Part shown: in pieces, positions 16,957 through 24,670 of the stretch
Numbering within the stretch: position 1 is the first letter of the stretch
Layout: each line of letters begins with the position of its first letter
Origin: Pontiellaceae bacterium B1224
GTDB lineage: Bacteria; Verrucomicrobiota; Kiritimatiellia; Kiritimatiellales; Pontiellaceae
Assembly (NCBI GenBank): GCA_029432815.1
Contig: JAROBA010000002.1
Span: 62,001 to 126,000, forward strand
Direction of reading: 5' to 3'
Length of the DNA: 64,000 bases
Notes under the pieces: generated by a model
The model's input: the letters and a program-made list of their open reading frames with translations, nothing else
What the model was told of the DNA's origin: nothing
The model's database searches: none
Position numbers and translations under genes: made by a program

Positions 16957-18332
16957 AATTGATCCTCCGCAAAATAGACATCCATCACGAACTCGCGTGC
17001 AAACAACTTCTTCGAAGGGCGACTGAACACGGTGGTTTTTTCGCTGAACCGCTCGCTGGCTCGCAACGAATCTCTCAATGACCTAACGACATCCTGCCCA
17101 TCGGGTTCTTTATCCAGATAGCTGACCACCGAAATCCGGATGCCGTTCAGCGGCTCATTCGGAAGAAGCGGCTCGGTGGCAAGCAGGAACATACCTTCCG
17201 GTAGCAGCCGGTTGAGCTCCTCCAACGTCTCCAGCCAAAACGTGCGATTCGCCAGTACGTCATCGTAAACGGCCGCCCGGCGGTTCAGCCCGTCAACCTG
17301 CTCCTCCAGCGGCAGGAGCTGCTGTTCGATCCGGCTTAGTTCTCGAACCTGTTTTTCGACCGACCCCATCACTGTTCGGGTCTCCGCAAGCTGCAGATTC
17401 AGATTAAGGATCCAGACGGCCAACAACAGCACAAGCATGACCGCCGCAGCAATCCAAAGCGGCAGACGCCTTTTCAACTCCTGCTCATGCTGTAAAGAAA
17501 CCGGTACCAGATTAATGGCCACAGCCTGATCGACCGCCAAACCCATGCAAACCGAACCCGTGGATGCATCAACCGGAAGTGAGAGACGATCGCCGAGGGA
17601 TTCAGCCAAGCTTCGTTCAGCCAACACACGTTCCGGCGCCCGACCTTGCTGCTGACTTCGGTAAAACGTAATTGAACGCTCGATTTCCTTAACCAGTCGA
17701 TCCTTAACACTTCCAACCATTGGAAGGGTACGGAAAAAGGTTCGGGCTCCATCAATAAACACTAAGTTTGAAGATTCTGTTCCGGCATCAACCAGCAACA
17801 TAGAGCTGTCTGTTTTTTCAACAGCCCGCACCGCATTGGCCAGAGCCACGGGAGCCACGCTGATCTTTTCAATGGCCAGTCCATTGGCCTTCACCGCATG
17901 CACCAACCCCTCAACCAACTCGGCTTTAACGGCAACCAGCAGCACCTCCGGTTCCGGAACATCAGGATCGATGACGTGCGCATCCCATACCACCTCATCA
18001 ATAGGAAACGGAATATTCTGAACCGCCTCATGACGAATGGTCTTCTCCAACTGATCACTTCCAACCATTGGAAGTTTCACCAACCGGGAAAAAACCGCCG
18101 AGCCCTCGATTGCAATACGGGTCCGTTTGGTTCCAGGTTTCCGGCCATCCATCAGCCGCTTGAGTGTCATCGCCACCACTGCATCCTGCGGCAGTTCGGC
18201 AGAAATATCACCAGCGAATTCAGCAAAGCCGGAATCCAGCAGCTGAGGCGTATCGGATGAAGAAAGAGCAAACACGGCCATACGGATGCCGTCTGCCTCA
18301 ATACTCAATGCTATAATCCGGTCAGTCTTCAA
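16953..18332 (-). CDS. PilM-like protein fused to a PilN-like membrane segment (Amuc_1101 family)
   Basis: A 459-residue protein. The N-terminal ~290 residues form an actin-like ATPase fold of the PilM family (IIALSIEADGIRMAVF, MLLVDAGTESSNLVFIDG). A TM helix follows (LPLWIAAAVMLVLLLAVWIL), then a coiled coil and a PilN-like C-terminal domain, so PilM and PilN functions appear fused. The start is a TTG with AAAAGGA about nine bases upstream. It heads the operon. Two copies of LPMVGS (KLPMVGSDQ and TLPMVGSVK) are both encoded by TTCCAACCATTGGAA palindromes (18059 and 17711). Confidence 0.85.
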   Translation of the reverse strand: MKTDRIIALSIEADGIRMAVFALSSSDTPQLLDSGFAEFAGDISAELPQDAVVAMTLKRLMDGRKPGTKRTRIAIEGSAVFSRLVKLPMVGSDQLEKTIRHEAVQNIPFPIDEVVWDAHVIDPDVPEPEVLLVAVKAELVEGLVHAVKANGLAIEKISVAPVALANAVRAVEKTDSSMLLVDAGTESSNLVFIDGARTFFRTLPMVGSVKDRLVKEIERSITFYRSQQQGRAPERVLAERSLAESLGDRLSLPVDASTGSVCMGLAVDQAVAINLVPVSLQHEQELKRRLPLWIAAAVMLVLLLAVWILNLNLQLAETRTVMGSVEKQVRELSRIEQQLLPLEEQVDGLNRRAAVYDDVLANRTFWLETLEELNRLLPEGMFLLATEPLLPNEPLNGIRISVVSYLDKEPDGQDVVRSLRDSLRASERFSEKTTVFSRPSKKLFAREFVMDVYFAEDQL

Positions 18333-18401
18333 GAGCTCAGTCCTTTTTGCAGGAGTTGGAAATCTTGCAACCGGAGGGCAGTGATAAAAAGAAAAAAGAA
18401 G

Positions 18402-19181
18402 TTAAATCCGGCTCAACAGCTGCTTCGCGGCAACGCCGGGGTCGGGTTCGCGCAGTAAACTTTCGCCCACGAGAATGGCATGTGCTCCCGCTTTTTTCAG
18501 CAACACGACATCTTCCGGCGTCTTGATTCCGCTCTCACTCACCAGTGTGCAGCCGGCCGGTGCCATCGCCGCCAGCTCAAAGGTTGTATCAAGCGAAGTC
18601 ACGAACGTTTTAAGATTGCGGTTATTAATGCCGATGCAGTCGGAGCCAGCATCAATCGCCCGCTGCATTTCCTCACGGTCGTGCACTTCCACCAAGGGCT
18701 GCAGTTCCAAGATCTGGATTTCTTTGATGAAGCGGGCCAACTCTTCATCGGTCAGTGCACCAACAATCAGCAGCACCGCCGAAGCACCCATGGTTTTGGC
18801 GTGGGCAATCTGCCATGAATCGACCACGAACTCTTTGTAGAGCATCGGGATTTCAATGGCGTTGCGGACCTCGGAAAAATCCTCCGCCCCGCCGCCGAAA
18901 TATTTGTGGTCCATCAGACAGGAAACCGCACTCGCGCCGTTGGCTTCATAGCCCTTCGCAATTTCCGATGGACTGAACGGTTCGCGGATCAGTCCGGCCG
19001 ACGGAGACTTACGCTTCACTTCCGCAATCAGCCCCATCGGAGCAGCCCGCAGGGCCTGAACAAAATCAGGGCGGTTTCCAATGTCTGGAAGCATTGCCTG
19101 TAACGCTTCCAGGGATTGGAACTTTTTGCGCTCTTCCACTTCAATGCGTTTGTCCGCACAGATCTGTTCGAGAATATTCAT
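18402..19181 (-). CDS. trpC: Indole-3-glycerol phosphate synthase
   Basis: A 259-residue TIM-barrel enzyme closing the indole ring in tryptophan synthesis. Signature blocks: LIAEVKRKSPSAGLI (catalytic Lys), VLLIVGALTD, GINNRNLKTF, LVSESGIKTPEDV and ILVGESLLREPDPG. The ATG at 19181 lies one base after the preceding stop, so the two genes are coupled. The N-terminal helix carries FQSLE and, 15 residues on, LPDIGN, both made by TTCCA-N5-TGGAA palindromes (19107 and 19076). No other trp gene is adjacent. Confidence 0.95.
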   Translation of the reverse strand: MNILEQICADKRIEVEERKKFQSLEALQAMLPDIGNRPDFVQALRAAPMGLIAEVKRKSPSAGLIREPFSPSEIAKGYEANGASAVSCLMDHKYFGGGAEDFSEVRNAIEIPMLYKEFVVDSWQIAHAKTMGASAVLLIVGALTDEELARFIKEIQILELQPLVEVHDREEMQRAIDAGSDCIGINNRNLKTFVTSLDTTFELAAMAPAGCTLVSESGIKTPEDVVLLKKAGAHAILVGESLLREPDPGVAAKQLLSRI

Positions 19182-19182
19182 G

Positions 19183-19698
19183 CTACTGATTTCCTGCGCT
19201 CTCCCACACCCGCACAATCGGCGCAGTTGAACTGCGACTCAACACGTTTTCAATTGGAGTCCCCACCGAGGAATCTTCCCACCAACGCTCTTCGTTTTCG
19301 GAGTTTTCAACGGCCACTTCTTTGCCTTTATAGGTGACGACCAGCGCATATTTATCCTTACGTGGACTGATGATTTTCAGCGCCATTTCATTCAACTCTA
19401 CTGTACTTGTGTAATTACTTTGTTCCTCAAGAAAGCGATGCACCGTTCGGCAGTGAAAATACTGGGCGGGATAGTCGTCATCGCGAGGCTCGAGCCACAG
19501 ATAAAAATCAAATACGAGATCATCAATGATTTCCTCTTTTCTTACGTCAAAGGTCGCGACCAACGTCAACGAACTGTTTTTGACCATGAGCCCATCCAGC
19601 TCCAGATCTCTCACTTTGATCTCGGGAATGTCTTTTTCAGCTAAGGCCGTCAGGCCAACGCATGCAAGTATAACCGTAATAACCATTTTTTTAATCAT
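19183..19698 (-). CDS. Secreted protein of unknown function
   Basis: A 171-residue protein with signal peptide (KKMVITVILACVGLTALA). The mature part appears beta-rich (LELDGLMVKNSSLTLVATFD, FYLWLEPRDDDYPAQYFHCR). No family is recognised. GGAGAATACTC precedes the ATG. It sits between prfB and trpC on the same strand, 26 bp after prfB's coding end in gene order, and its stop is one base from the trpC start. Confidence 0.7.
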   Translation of the reverse strand: MIKKMVITVILACVGLTALAEKDIPEIKVRDLELDGLMVKNSSLTLVATFDVRKEEIIDDLVFDFYLWLEPRDDDYPAQYFHCRTVHRFLEEQSNYTSTVELNEMALKIISPRKDKYALVVTYKGKEVAVENSENEERWWEDSSVGTPIENVLSRSSTAPIVRVWESAGNQ

Positions 19699-19723
19699 GA
19701 GTATTCTCCATTAAGTTAACTGC

Positions 19724-20815
19724 TTACCGGTTCTTCTTCAAATAGGCTTCAATGAACGGGTCGATGTTTCCATCGAGCACACCCGCAGCATTACCGATCA
19801 CCTCGTCGGTTCGGTGATCTTTCACCTGCGTGTACGGCTGCAGAACGTAGGAGCGGATCTGCGAACCCCAGGCAATCTCCCCTTTATCGCCGTAAAGCTG
19901 ATCAACCGCCTGGCGCTGCTTGTCCTGCTCATGTTCATAGAGCCGGGCCTTCAGCATCTTCATGGCCGCCGCTTTGTTTTTATGCTGCGAACGTTCGGCC
20001 TGACACTGCACCACCGTTCCGGTCGGCAAGTGGACAATACGCACGGCCGAGTCGGTCGTATTCACGTGCTGACCACCGGCGCCCTGCGCGCGATAGGTAT
20101 CGATCCGCAAATCAGATTCCACAATTTCAATATTAATGTCGTCGTCCAGTTCCGGCGTCACATCCGCCGCAACGAATGACGTATGACGGCGCGACTGCGA
20201 ATCGTACGGACTGATACGCACCAGACGATGCACGCCGCGCTCAGATTTCAGTAAGCCATAGGCATAGGCCCCGCTGATCAAAATGGAAACGCTCTTAATG
20301 CCCGCTTCGTCGCCCGACTGATAGTCCATAATCTGGACCTTAAAATTCTTCCGTTCCGCATAACGAGTATACATGCGATACAGCATATCCGCCCAATCGC
20401 AGCTTTCGGTTCCGCCGGCCCCGGCGTGCAACGTGAGATAAGCCCCGTTGGCATCGAACTCATCGCCGAGCAGCGACTGCATTTCCAATGATTGGAAACT
20501 GCTCTCCACCTTTTTCAGTTCCGACTCGGCCTCCGCCAGCGCTTCATCCTCACCCGCATCCGCAAGTTCCAGCATCAATTCGGCGTCATCCAGTCCGCCG
20601 CTGATGGAATCGAACGGATCGAGCACCATCTTCAGCGATTTGGTGGCGGCAATATTCGCCTGCGCCTTATTCTGGTCGTTCCAGAAATCGGGCACTGCCG
20701 CAGCGGCCTCGAGCTTTTCAAGTTCAGCCCGTTTAGCGGCAATATCCAGATAGCCTTCCATTTCGGTCAGCTGCTCACGAAACGCTTCTATTCTTGGTTT
20801 CAGTTCTTCCTGCAT
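19724..20815 (-). CDS. prfB: Peptide chain release factor 2
   Basis: A 363-residue class I release factor. The GGQ motif (AQGAGGQHVNTTDSA) that triggers peptidyl-tRNA hydrolysis is intact. The RF2 identity comes from the N-terminal MEGYLDIAAKRAELEKLE and the RISPYDSQSRRHTSF region; the stop-codon tripeptide reads SPY instead of SPF. The usual programmed frameshift after GYL is absent: the frame runs GAA GGC TAT CTG GAT with no in-frame TGA, so autoregulation is lost. The start ATG 20815 has GGAAGGA five bases upstream, which overlaps a TTCCAATCATTGGAA palindrome. Confidence 0.93.
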   Translation of the reverse strand: MQEELKPRIEAFREQLTEMEGYLDIAAKRAELEKLEAAAAVPDFWNDQNKAQANIAATKSLKMVLDPFDSISGGLDDAELMLELADAGEDEALAEAESELKKVESSFQSLEMQSLLGDEFDANGAYLTLHAGAGGTESCDWADMLYRMYTRYAERKNFKVQIMDYQSGDEAGIKSVSILISGAYAYGLLKSERGVHRLVRISPYDSQSRRHTSFVAADVTPELDDDINIEIVESDLRIDTYRAQGAGGQHVNTTDSAVRIVHLPTGTVVQCQAERSQHKNKAAAMKMLKARLYEHEQDKQRQAVDQLYGDKGEIAWGSQIRSYVLQPYTQVKDHRTDEVIGNAAGVLDGNIDPFIEAYLKKNR

Positions 20816-20822
20816 AGTTTCC

Positions 20823-20837
20823 TTCCAATGATTGGAA
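20823..20837. promoter_or_regulatory. Palindrome overlapping the prfB ribosome-binding site
   Basis: TTCCAATGATTGGAA ends seven bases before the prfB ATG; on the prfB strand its right arm contributes the GGAA of the GGAAGGA ribosome site. If the palindrome folds or is bound, initiation could be affected. This is positional evidence only. Confidence 0.4.
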
Positions 20838-20891
20838 CAGCGAAATATACCCGAAGCCACCCCATTGCCAAACCCCGCAGTGTGAAAAATA

Positions 20892-22547
20892 TCAGATGTC
20901 AGTCTTCTTTTTTCTGCGCCGTTTCAGGGAGTTGGGAGACAGCACGACCATGACACCGATGCCGATGATGACCGCTCCTTTTGCAAAGAGGTTGCCTTTG
21001 CGGGTGTAGAAGGTTTGCTCCATACCCTCGGGGCGCGGGGAAATGGCGGCCACGGCAAGGCCTGCTTTGCGCGGTTTGAGTTTGCGGTCGATATTACCGT
21101 AGGCATCGATGGCACCGGAGACGCCGGTGTTGCAGCAGCGGACCATGGGAATGCGATTTTCAATACAGCGAAAGACGGCGTGGGCAATATGCTGTTCGGA
21201 CTGAGCGGAAGGATCGAACCAGGCGTCGTTCGTTTGATTGACGAGCCAACGGGCTCCGGCCAGAGTTGCGTTGCGGGCGAGCGGCGCAACGATGTCTTCA
21301 AAACAGATCAGCACGGAGAACGGGGCTTTGCCGGGCAGCGGCAGAACGGTGCTGCCGGCTCCATGCCCGAAGTCGATATCGATAGGCGTAAACTTGCGCA
21401 TCAGTCCGGGAAAGGGAACATATTCTCCGAAGGGTACGAGATGCTGCTTATCATATTTCGCGATTTCAGCTCCATTGGTGCCCACCAGAATGGAGCTGTT
21501 GAAATAGGTCCGGCGTCCTTCATTAATGGTGTAGTCCATGGTGCCGACGAGAATGGGGGTTCCTTTTTCAACCAGCTTGTCGACCATTTCGTAGCTGGTT
21601 CGGTCGTACGTTGAACGGAGAAAATCAGGAATAGCGGTTTCTGGCCAGATGATCAGATCGATGCCCTCAATTCGTTCGGCGGCACTGGTGAGTTCTTCGA
21701 GGCGATCGCGGATGTCCTGATCCATGGCGTCGTCCCACTTGGCGGCCTGTTCGATGTTGGGCTGCACCAGCGCCACCTTTACCGCTTCATAAAAGCGCGG
21801 GCGGTTGAGCAGAATATTCATGCCGTGCGCAACGGAAAGCGCCACCGGCAGCACCCCGACCATCAATTCGATGTGCGGCTTATATTTGTGCGAGCGGCTT
21901 CCGGAGATGTATTGACGGAAGGTGATGAAGACGCCGGCATTCATCCAGACGATATAGGCCGAGACTACGGAGACCCCGCCCCACTTCGCAACCTGGATAA
22001 TGGCGGGATTTGCATATTGCGAAACTCCGAGCGAATTCCAGGGAAAGCCGGTGAACAGAACTCCTCGCAAATATTCCGAGCCGACCCAGACCGCGGTGAC
22101 TGCAAACATGAAACGTATATTTTTTCGCAGATTATTTCCGGCCCATTTTTTGGCCCCCACCGAAACGGCAATGGAAAACGGAATGACGTATAGCGCGCAG
22201 TAGAGGGCCAGCACGGCAAAGCCCAGCAGAGCACTGAGCTGAAGCCCAACTCCCTCAACCCGGCCGGTTAAATGCCGGAGCCACGAGAGCGACATCATGA
22301 AAAACACAAAGCCGGAAAGCAGACCCAGCCACGCTGCTTTTTTCACAGATGCTGACTGAATCGCGAGCATCAGCGGCACGAGTGCAACATAGATGAGTGT
22401 GGCGTTTCCATAGCCTGGAAATGAAAGTGCCAGCAGCACCCCCGAGAGTATGCTTCCAATGACTGGAAGCAACGGCGATTTGAGCACGGGATGATCGAGC
22501 TTGAAGGCGGGACGTTCTTTATCGTACGCCTTCCGCTTCTTATCCAT
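20892..22547 (-). CDS. lnt: Apolipoprotein N-acyltransferase
   Basis: A ~551-residue inner-membrane enzyme that adds the third acyl chain to lipoproteins. About seven N-terminal membrane helices are followed by a nitrilase-type periplasmic domain. The catalytic triad is visible: Glu in IIWPETAIPDF, Lys in YDKQHLVPFGEYVPF, and Cys in VLICFEDIVAPL. WLVNQTNDAWF and RCIENRIPMVRCCNTG also fit. A possible start at 22568 lies inside a TTCCAATGATTGGAT half-palindrome with no ribosome site, so I prefer ATG 22547. Two further palindromes encode SFPGYGN (22406) and LPVIGS (22454) near the N terminus. Confidence 0.93.
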   Translation of the reverse strand: MDKKRKAYDKERPAFKLDHPVLKSPLLPVIGSILSGVLLALSFPGYGNATLIYVALVPLMLAIQSASVKKAAWLGLLSGFVFFMMSLSWLRHLTGRVEGVGLQLSALLGFAVLALYCALYVIPFSIAVSVGAKKWAGNNLRKNIRFMFAVTAVWVGSEYLRGVLFTGFPWNSLGVSQYANPAIIQVAKWGGVSVVSAYIVWMNAGVFITFRQYISGSRSHKYKPHIELMVGVLPVALSVAHGMNILLNRPRFYEAVKVALVQPNIEQAAKWDDAMDQDIRDRLEELTSAAERIEGIDLIIWPETAIPDFLRSTYDRTSYEMVDKLVEKGTPILVGTMDYTINEGRRTYFNSSILVGTNGAEIAKYDKQHLVPFGEYVPFPGLMRKFTPIDIDFGHGAGSTVLPLPGKAPFSVLICFEDIVAPLARNATLAGARWLVNQTNDAWFDPSAQSEQHIAHAVFRCIENRIPMVRCCNTGVSGAIDAYGNIDRKLKPRKAGLAVAAISPRPEGMEQTFYTRKGNLFAKGAVIIGIGVMVVLSPNSLKRRRKKKTDI

Positions 22548-22582
22548 TTCTTTGAACGATCCAATCATTGGAAATCCATTTC

Positions 22583-23260
22583 TTATAAATCGAGGTTCAT
22601 TAAAGAGGGAACCGCCAGCCAGCCGCGGGGTGTTTGCTGCTGCAGCAACAGGTCGGAAATATATTTCAGCAGATCATCAGATTGGGTGAGCGTCTGCTTT
22701 TTTGCCGAACCGCTTTCAACGTTGAAAGAGGCAAGCCCTTTCAACCCGAGCACCCCTTCCCCGCCGGATGCATCCCAGAATACATATAGATGGTCGACAA
22801 TCGCACGGATGGTTCGATAGAGCATCATCTCGTGCTTTTCCGCTTCCGACAAAACCAGCCGGCTGAAGTCGAGCGTCCACATGCGGTCGAGCCGTGCTCC
22901 GGCCCAGTCGGCCGGGCGGATGACGCCGAGTGAAAAATAGGGAAGCAGCTGCGGGAAATAGTGTAGCTCGGAAAGAATATCGAGCCAGCGGGCCACATGC
23001 CGGTTGTGCGGCTGTTGCGAAGCCAGCACGCGTTCGGCGGCAGCCCGGTCGTTCACCGCACAGAAGGCGCGGGCAATGAGCAGCACCAGATCGGCTCGCT
23101 GCACCCCTTGCGGATGAAACTGACGGCAATACATCGCAACCGAAGCAGATACATTATCGGCCAGCGTACCCGCCGGAATTTCCAGTGTTTGGAAAATCTC
23201 CTGCAGATGAAGGGTCCAGGCATCCTGCTCTTCCAATGTCTGGAAAGCGGACTCTCTCAT
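22583..23260 (-). CDS. Uncharacterised protein
   Basis: A 225-residue, Leu/Ala-rich, probably all-helical cytoplasmic protein. I recognise no family. The N terminus has two FQxLE peptides (SAFQTLEEQ and EIFQTLEIP), both from palindromes at 23231 and 23180. The ATG overlaps the nrdR stop (ATGA), so it is translated with nrdR. The phrase RAAAERVLASQQPHNRHVA recalls TPR-type helix packing, but this is not firm. Confidence 0.65.
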   Translation of the reverse strand: MRESAFQTLEEQDAWTLHLQEIFQTLEIPAGTLADNVSASVAMYCRQFHPQGVQRADLVLLIARAFCAVNDRAAAERVLASQQPHNRHVARWLDILSELHYFPQLLPYFSLGVIRPADWAGARLDRMWTLDFSRLVLSEAEKHEMMLYRTIRAIVDHLYVFWDASGGEGVLGLKGLASFNVESGSAKKQTLTQSDDLLKYISDLLLQQQTPRGWLAVPSLMNLDL

Positions 23261-23712
23261 TCCCGACCAATGAGGCGCTCAACCTCGTTCATAAACTGAC
23301 CGGCATCGCGGAAGCGACGATAGACCGATGCGTAGCGGATGTAGGCAACCTCATCAAGTTTTTCGAGCGCCGTCATTACTTTTTTGCCAAGCATGATGCT
23401 CGGAATTTCTTTTTCAAATTCCGATTCCGCTTCCATCACAATGGCATCGGCCAGACGTTCTATCTGTTCAACGCTGATGTGGCGCTTGCGGCAGGCAATG
23501 TTCAAACTCTTCACCAGCTTATCGCGGCTGAGCTCTTCCCGCCGGCCATCACGTTTAGTGACCTGAAGCTGCGCGCGCTGAATCTCTTCATAGGTTGTGA
23601 AGCGATGTCCACAACCCACGCAAACACGACGCCGACGAATGGCATCGCCGTTACGAACTTCACGGCTGTCGATCACACGGTTCTCCCGACCTTCACATTT
23701 CGGACATCTCAT
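23257..23712 (-). CDS. nrdR: Transcriptional repressor NrdR
   Basis: A 151-residue repressor of ribonucleotide reductase genes. It has the N-terminal zinc ribbon (MRCPKCEGRENRVIDSRE, RRVCVGCGHRFTTYEE) and an ATP-cone (VTKRDGRREELSRDKLVKS) that senses ATP/dATP. The start is fixed by MRCPKC, the invariant N terminus; GGGAGAGG lies upstream. The frame extends further 5' but into the terminator of the histone-like gene. Its length matches the family. Confidence 0.96.
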   Translation of the reverse strand: MRCPKCEGRENRVIDSREVRNGDAIRRRRVCVGCGHRFTTYEEIQRAQLQVTKRDGRREELSRDKLVKSLNIACRKRHISVEQIERLADAIVMEAESEFEKEIPSIMLGKKVMTALEKLDEVAYIRYASVYRRFRDAGQFMNEVERLIGRE

Positions 23713-23773
23713 AGATGTGTACCTCTCCCTGATTTGTGCGCAGACGATAGACTTAAAGCGCGAGTGCGAACAA

Positions 23774-23804
23774 TAAAAAACGCCCCGCATCTGCGGGGCG
23801 TTTT
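23774..23804 (-). terminator. Rho-independent terminator after the histone-like gene
   Basis: AAAACGCCCCGCAGATGCGGGGCGTTTTTT on the minus strand: an eight-base GC stem, four-base loop and T tract. It separates the histone-like gene from nrdR. Confidence 0.9.
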
Positions 23805-23825
23805 CAACTTCCACTGAAGTCCTGC

Positions 23826-24380
23826 TTATTTTTTCTTCGCAGTTTTTTTCTTCGCGGCCTTTTTCTTGGCCGGAGCCTTCTTGGCGGCTTTCTTTTTCGC
23901 CGGAGCTTTTTTAGCAGCCTTCTTTTTTGCCGGCGCTTTCTTCACTGCCTTTTTCTTCGCCGGTGCCTTTTTAGCGGCTTTCTTTTTTGCCGGCGCTTTC
24001 TTGGCAGCGTTTTTCTTGGCAGGAGCCTTCTTCGCGGCTTTCTTTTTCGCCGGTGCCTTTTTGGCAGCTTTCTTTTTCGCCGGGGCTTTCTTGGCAGCTT
24101 TTTTCTTGGCCGGAACCTTTTTAGCTACTGCTTTTTTCTTCGCGGCTTTCTTTTTCGCCGGTGCCTTCTTAGCAGCCTTTTTCTTTGCCGGCGCCTTTTT
24201 GGCAGCTTTCTTTTTCGCAGGTGCTTTTTTAGCGGCTTTCTTTTTTGCCGGCGCTTTTTTAGCTACCGCTTTTTTCTTAGCCGGTGCTTTCTTCGTGGCT
24301 TTTTTCTTAGCCGGTGCTTTCTTCGCGGCGACCTTCTTCTTAGCCGGTGCCTTCTTTGCTGCTTTTTTCTTTGCTGCCAT
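23826..24380 (-). CDS. Histone H1-like Lys/Ala/Pro repeat DNA-binding protein
   Basis: A 184-residue protein made almost wholly of the repeat KKAPAKKKAA with small variants (KKAVAKKAPA, KKVPAKKKAA). It is extremely basic and resembles the C-terminal tail of eukaryotic H1 and bacterial Hc/AlgP-like proteins, which coat and condense DNA. A strong AAGGAGGCC precedes the ATG and a perfect terminator follows, so it is a single-gene unit likely expressed strongly. The unusually repetitive DNA suggests length variation by slippage. It lies between nrdR and infB. Confidence 0.9.
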   Translation of the reverse strand: MAAKKKAAKKAPAKKKVAAKKAPAKKKATKKAPAKKKAVAKKAPAKKKAAKKAPAKKKAAKKAPAKKKAAKKAPAKKKAAKKKAVAKKVPAKKKAAKKAPAKKKAAKKAPAKKKAAKKAPAKKNAAKKAPAKKKAAKKAPAKKKAVKKAPAKKKAAKKAPAKKKAAKKAPAKKKAAKKKTAKKK

Positions 24381-24670
24381 TGTGGCCTCCTTGGTTTCTA
24401 CTCCTGACTAACAAATCATTGATCGTCTCTTTACTACTCATCTAACTTTGCAACCATCTAAAGAGCTCTCAATGTTCGTCCTTCTGATAAGCGTTTATAA
24501 GCACAAAGCAACTTTTATGCAAATGGTTTGGTTATAAAAACACCTGATGTTTATGAAGTTACGATGACAAAAATTAACATTGTGAAACATCTGATTTTTT
24601 AATGCGGTACAGACACAAAAAAACCGCCTGCAGAACAGACGGTTTTATCTCACGCTGAAGTGCTCTGCGT
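24381..24670. other. AT-rich intergenic region, probable promoter zone of the histone-like gene
   Basis: This 290-bp stretch is AT-rich. On the minus strand it should hold the promoter of the histone-like gene (for example the TTATAA around 24490-24500), but no pair of boxes stands out. The infB terminator occupies 24617-24648. Confidence 0.4.
24617..24648 (-). terminator. Rho-independent terminator after infB
   Basis: On the minus strand AAACCGTCTGTTCTGCAGGCGGTTTTTTT folds into a nine-pair stem with one G-T pair, ending in a T tract. It closes the nusA-infB operon. Confidence 0.85.

Noticed and set aside
23866-24411. Phe/Ala-rich 181-codon plus-strand frame
   Set aside because: Direct antisense of the KKAPAKKKAA repeat gene; the apparent hydrophobic repeat is an artefact.
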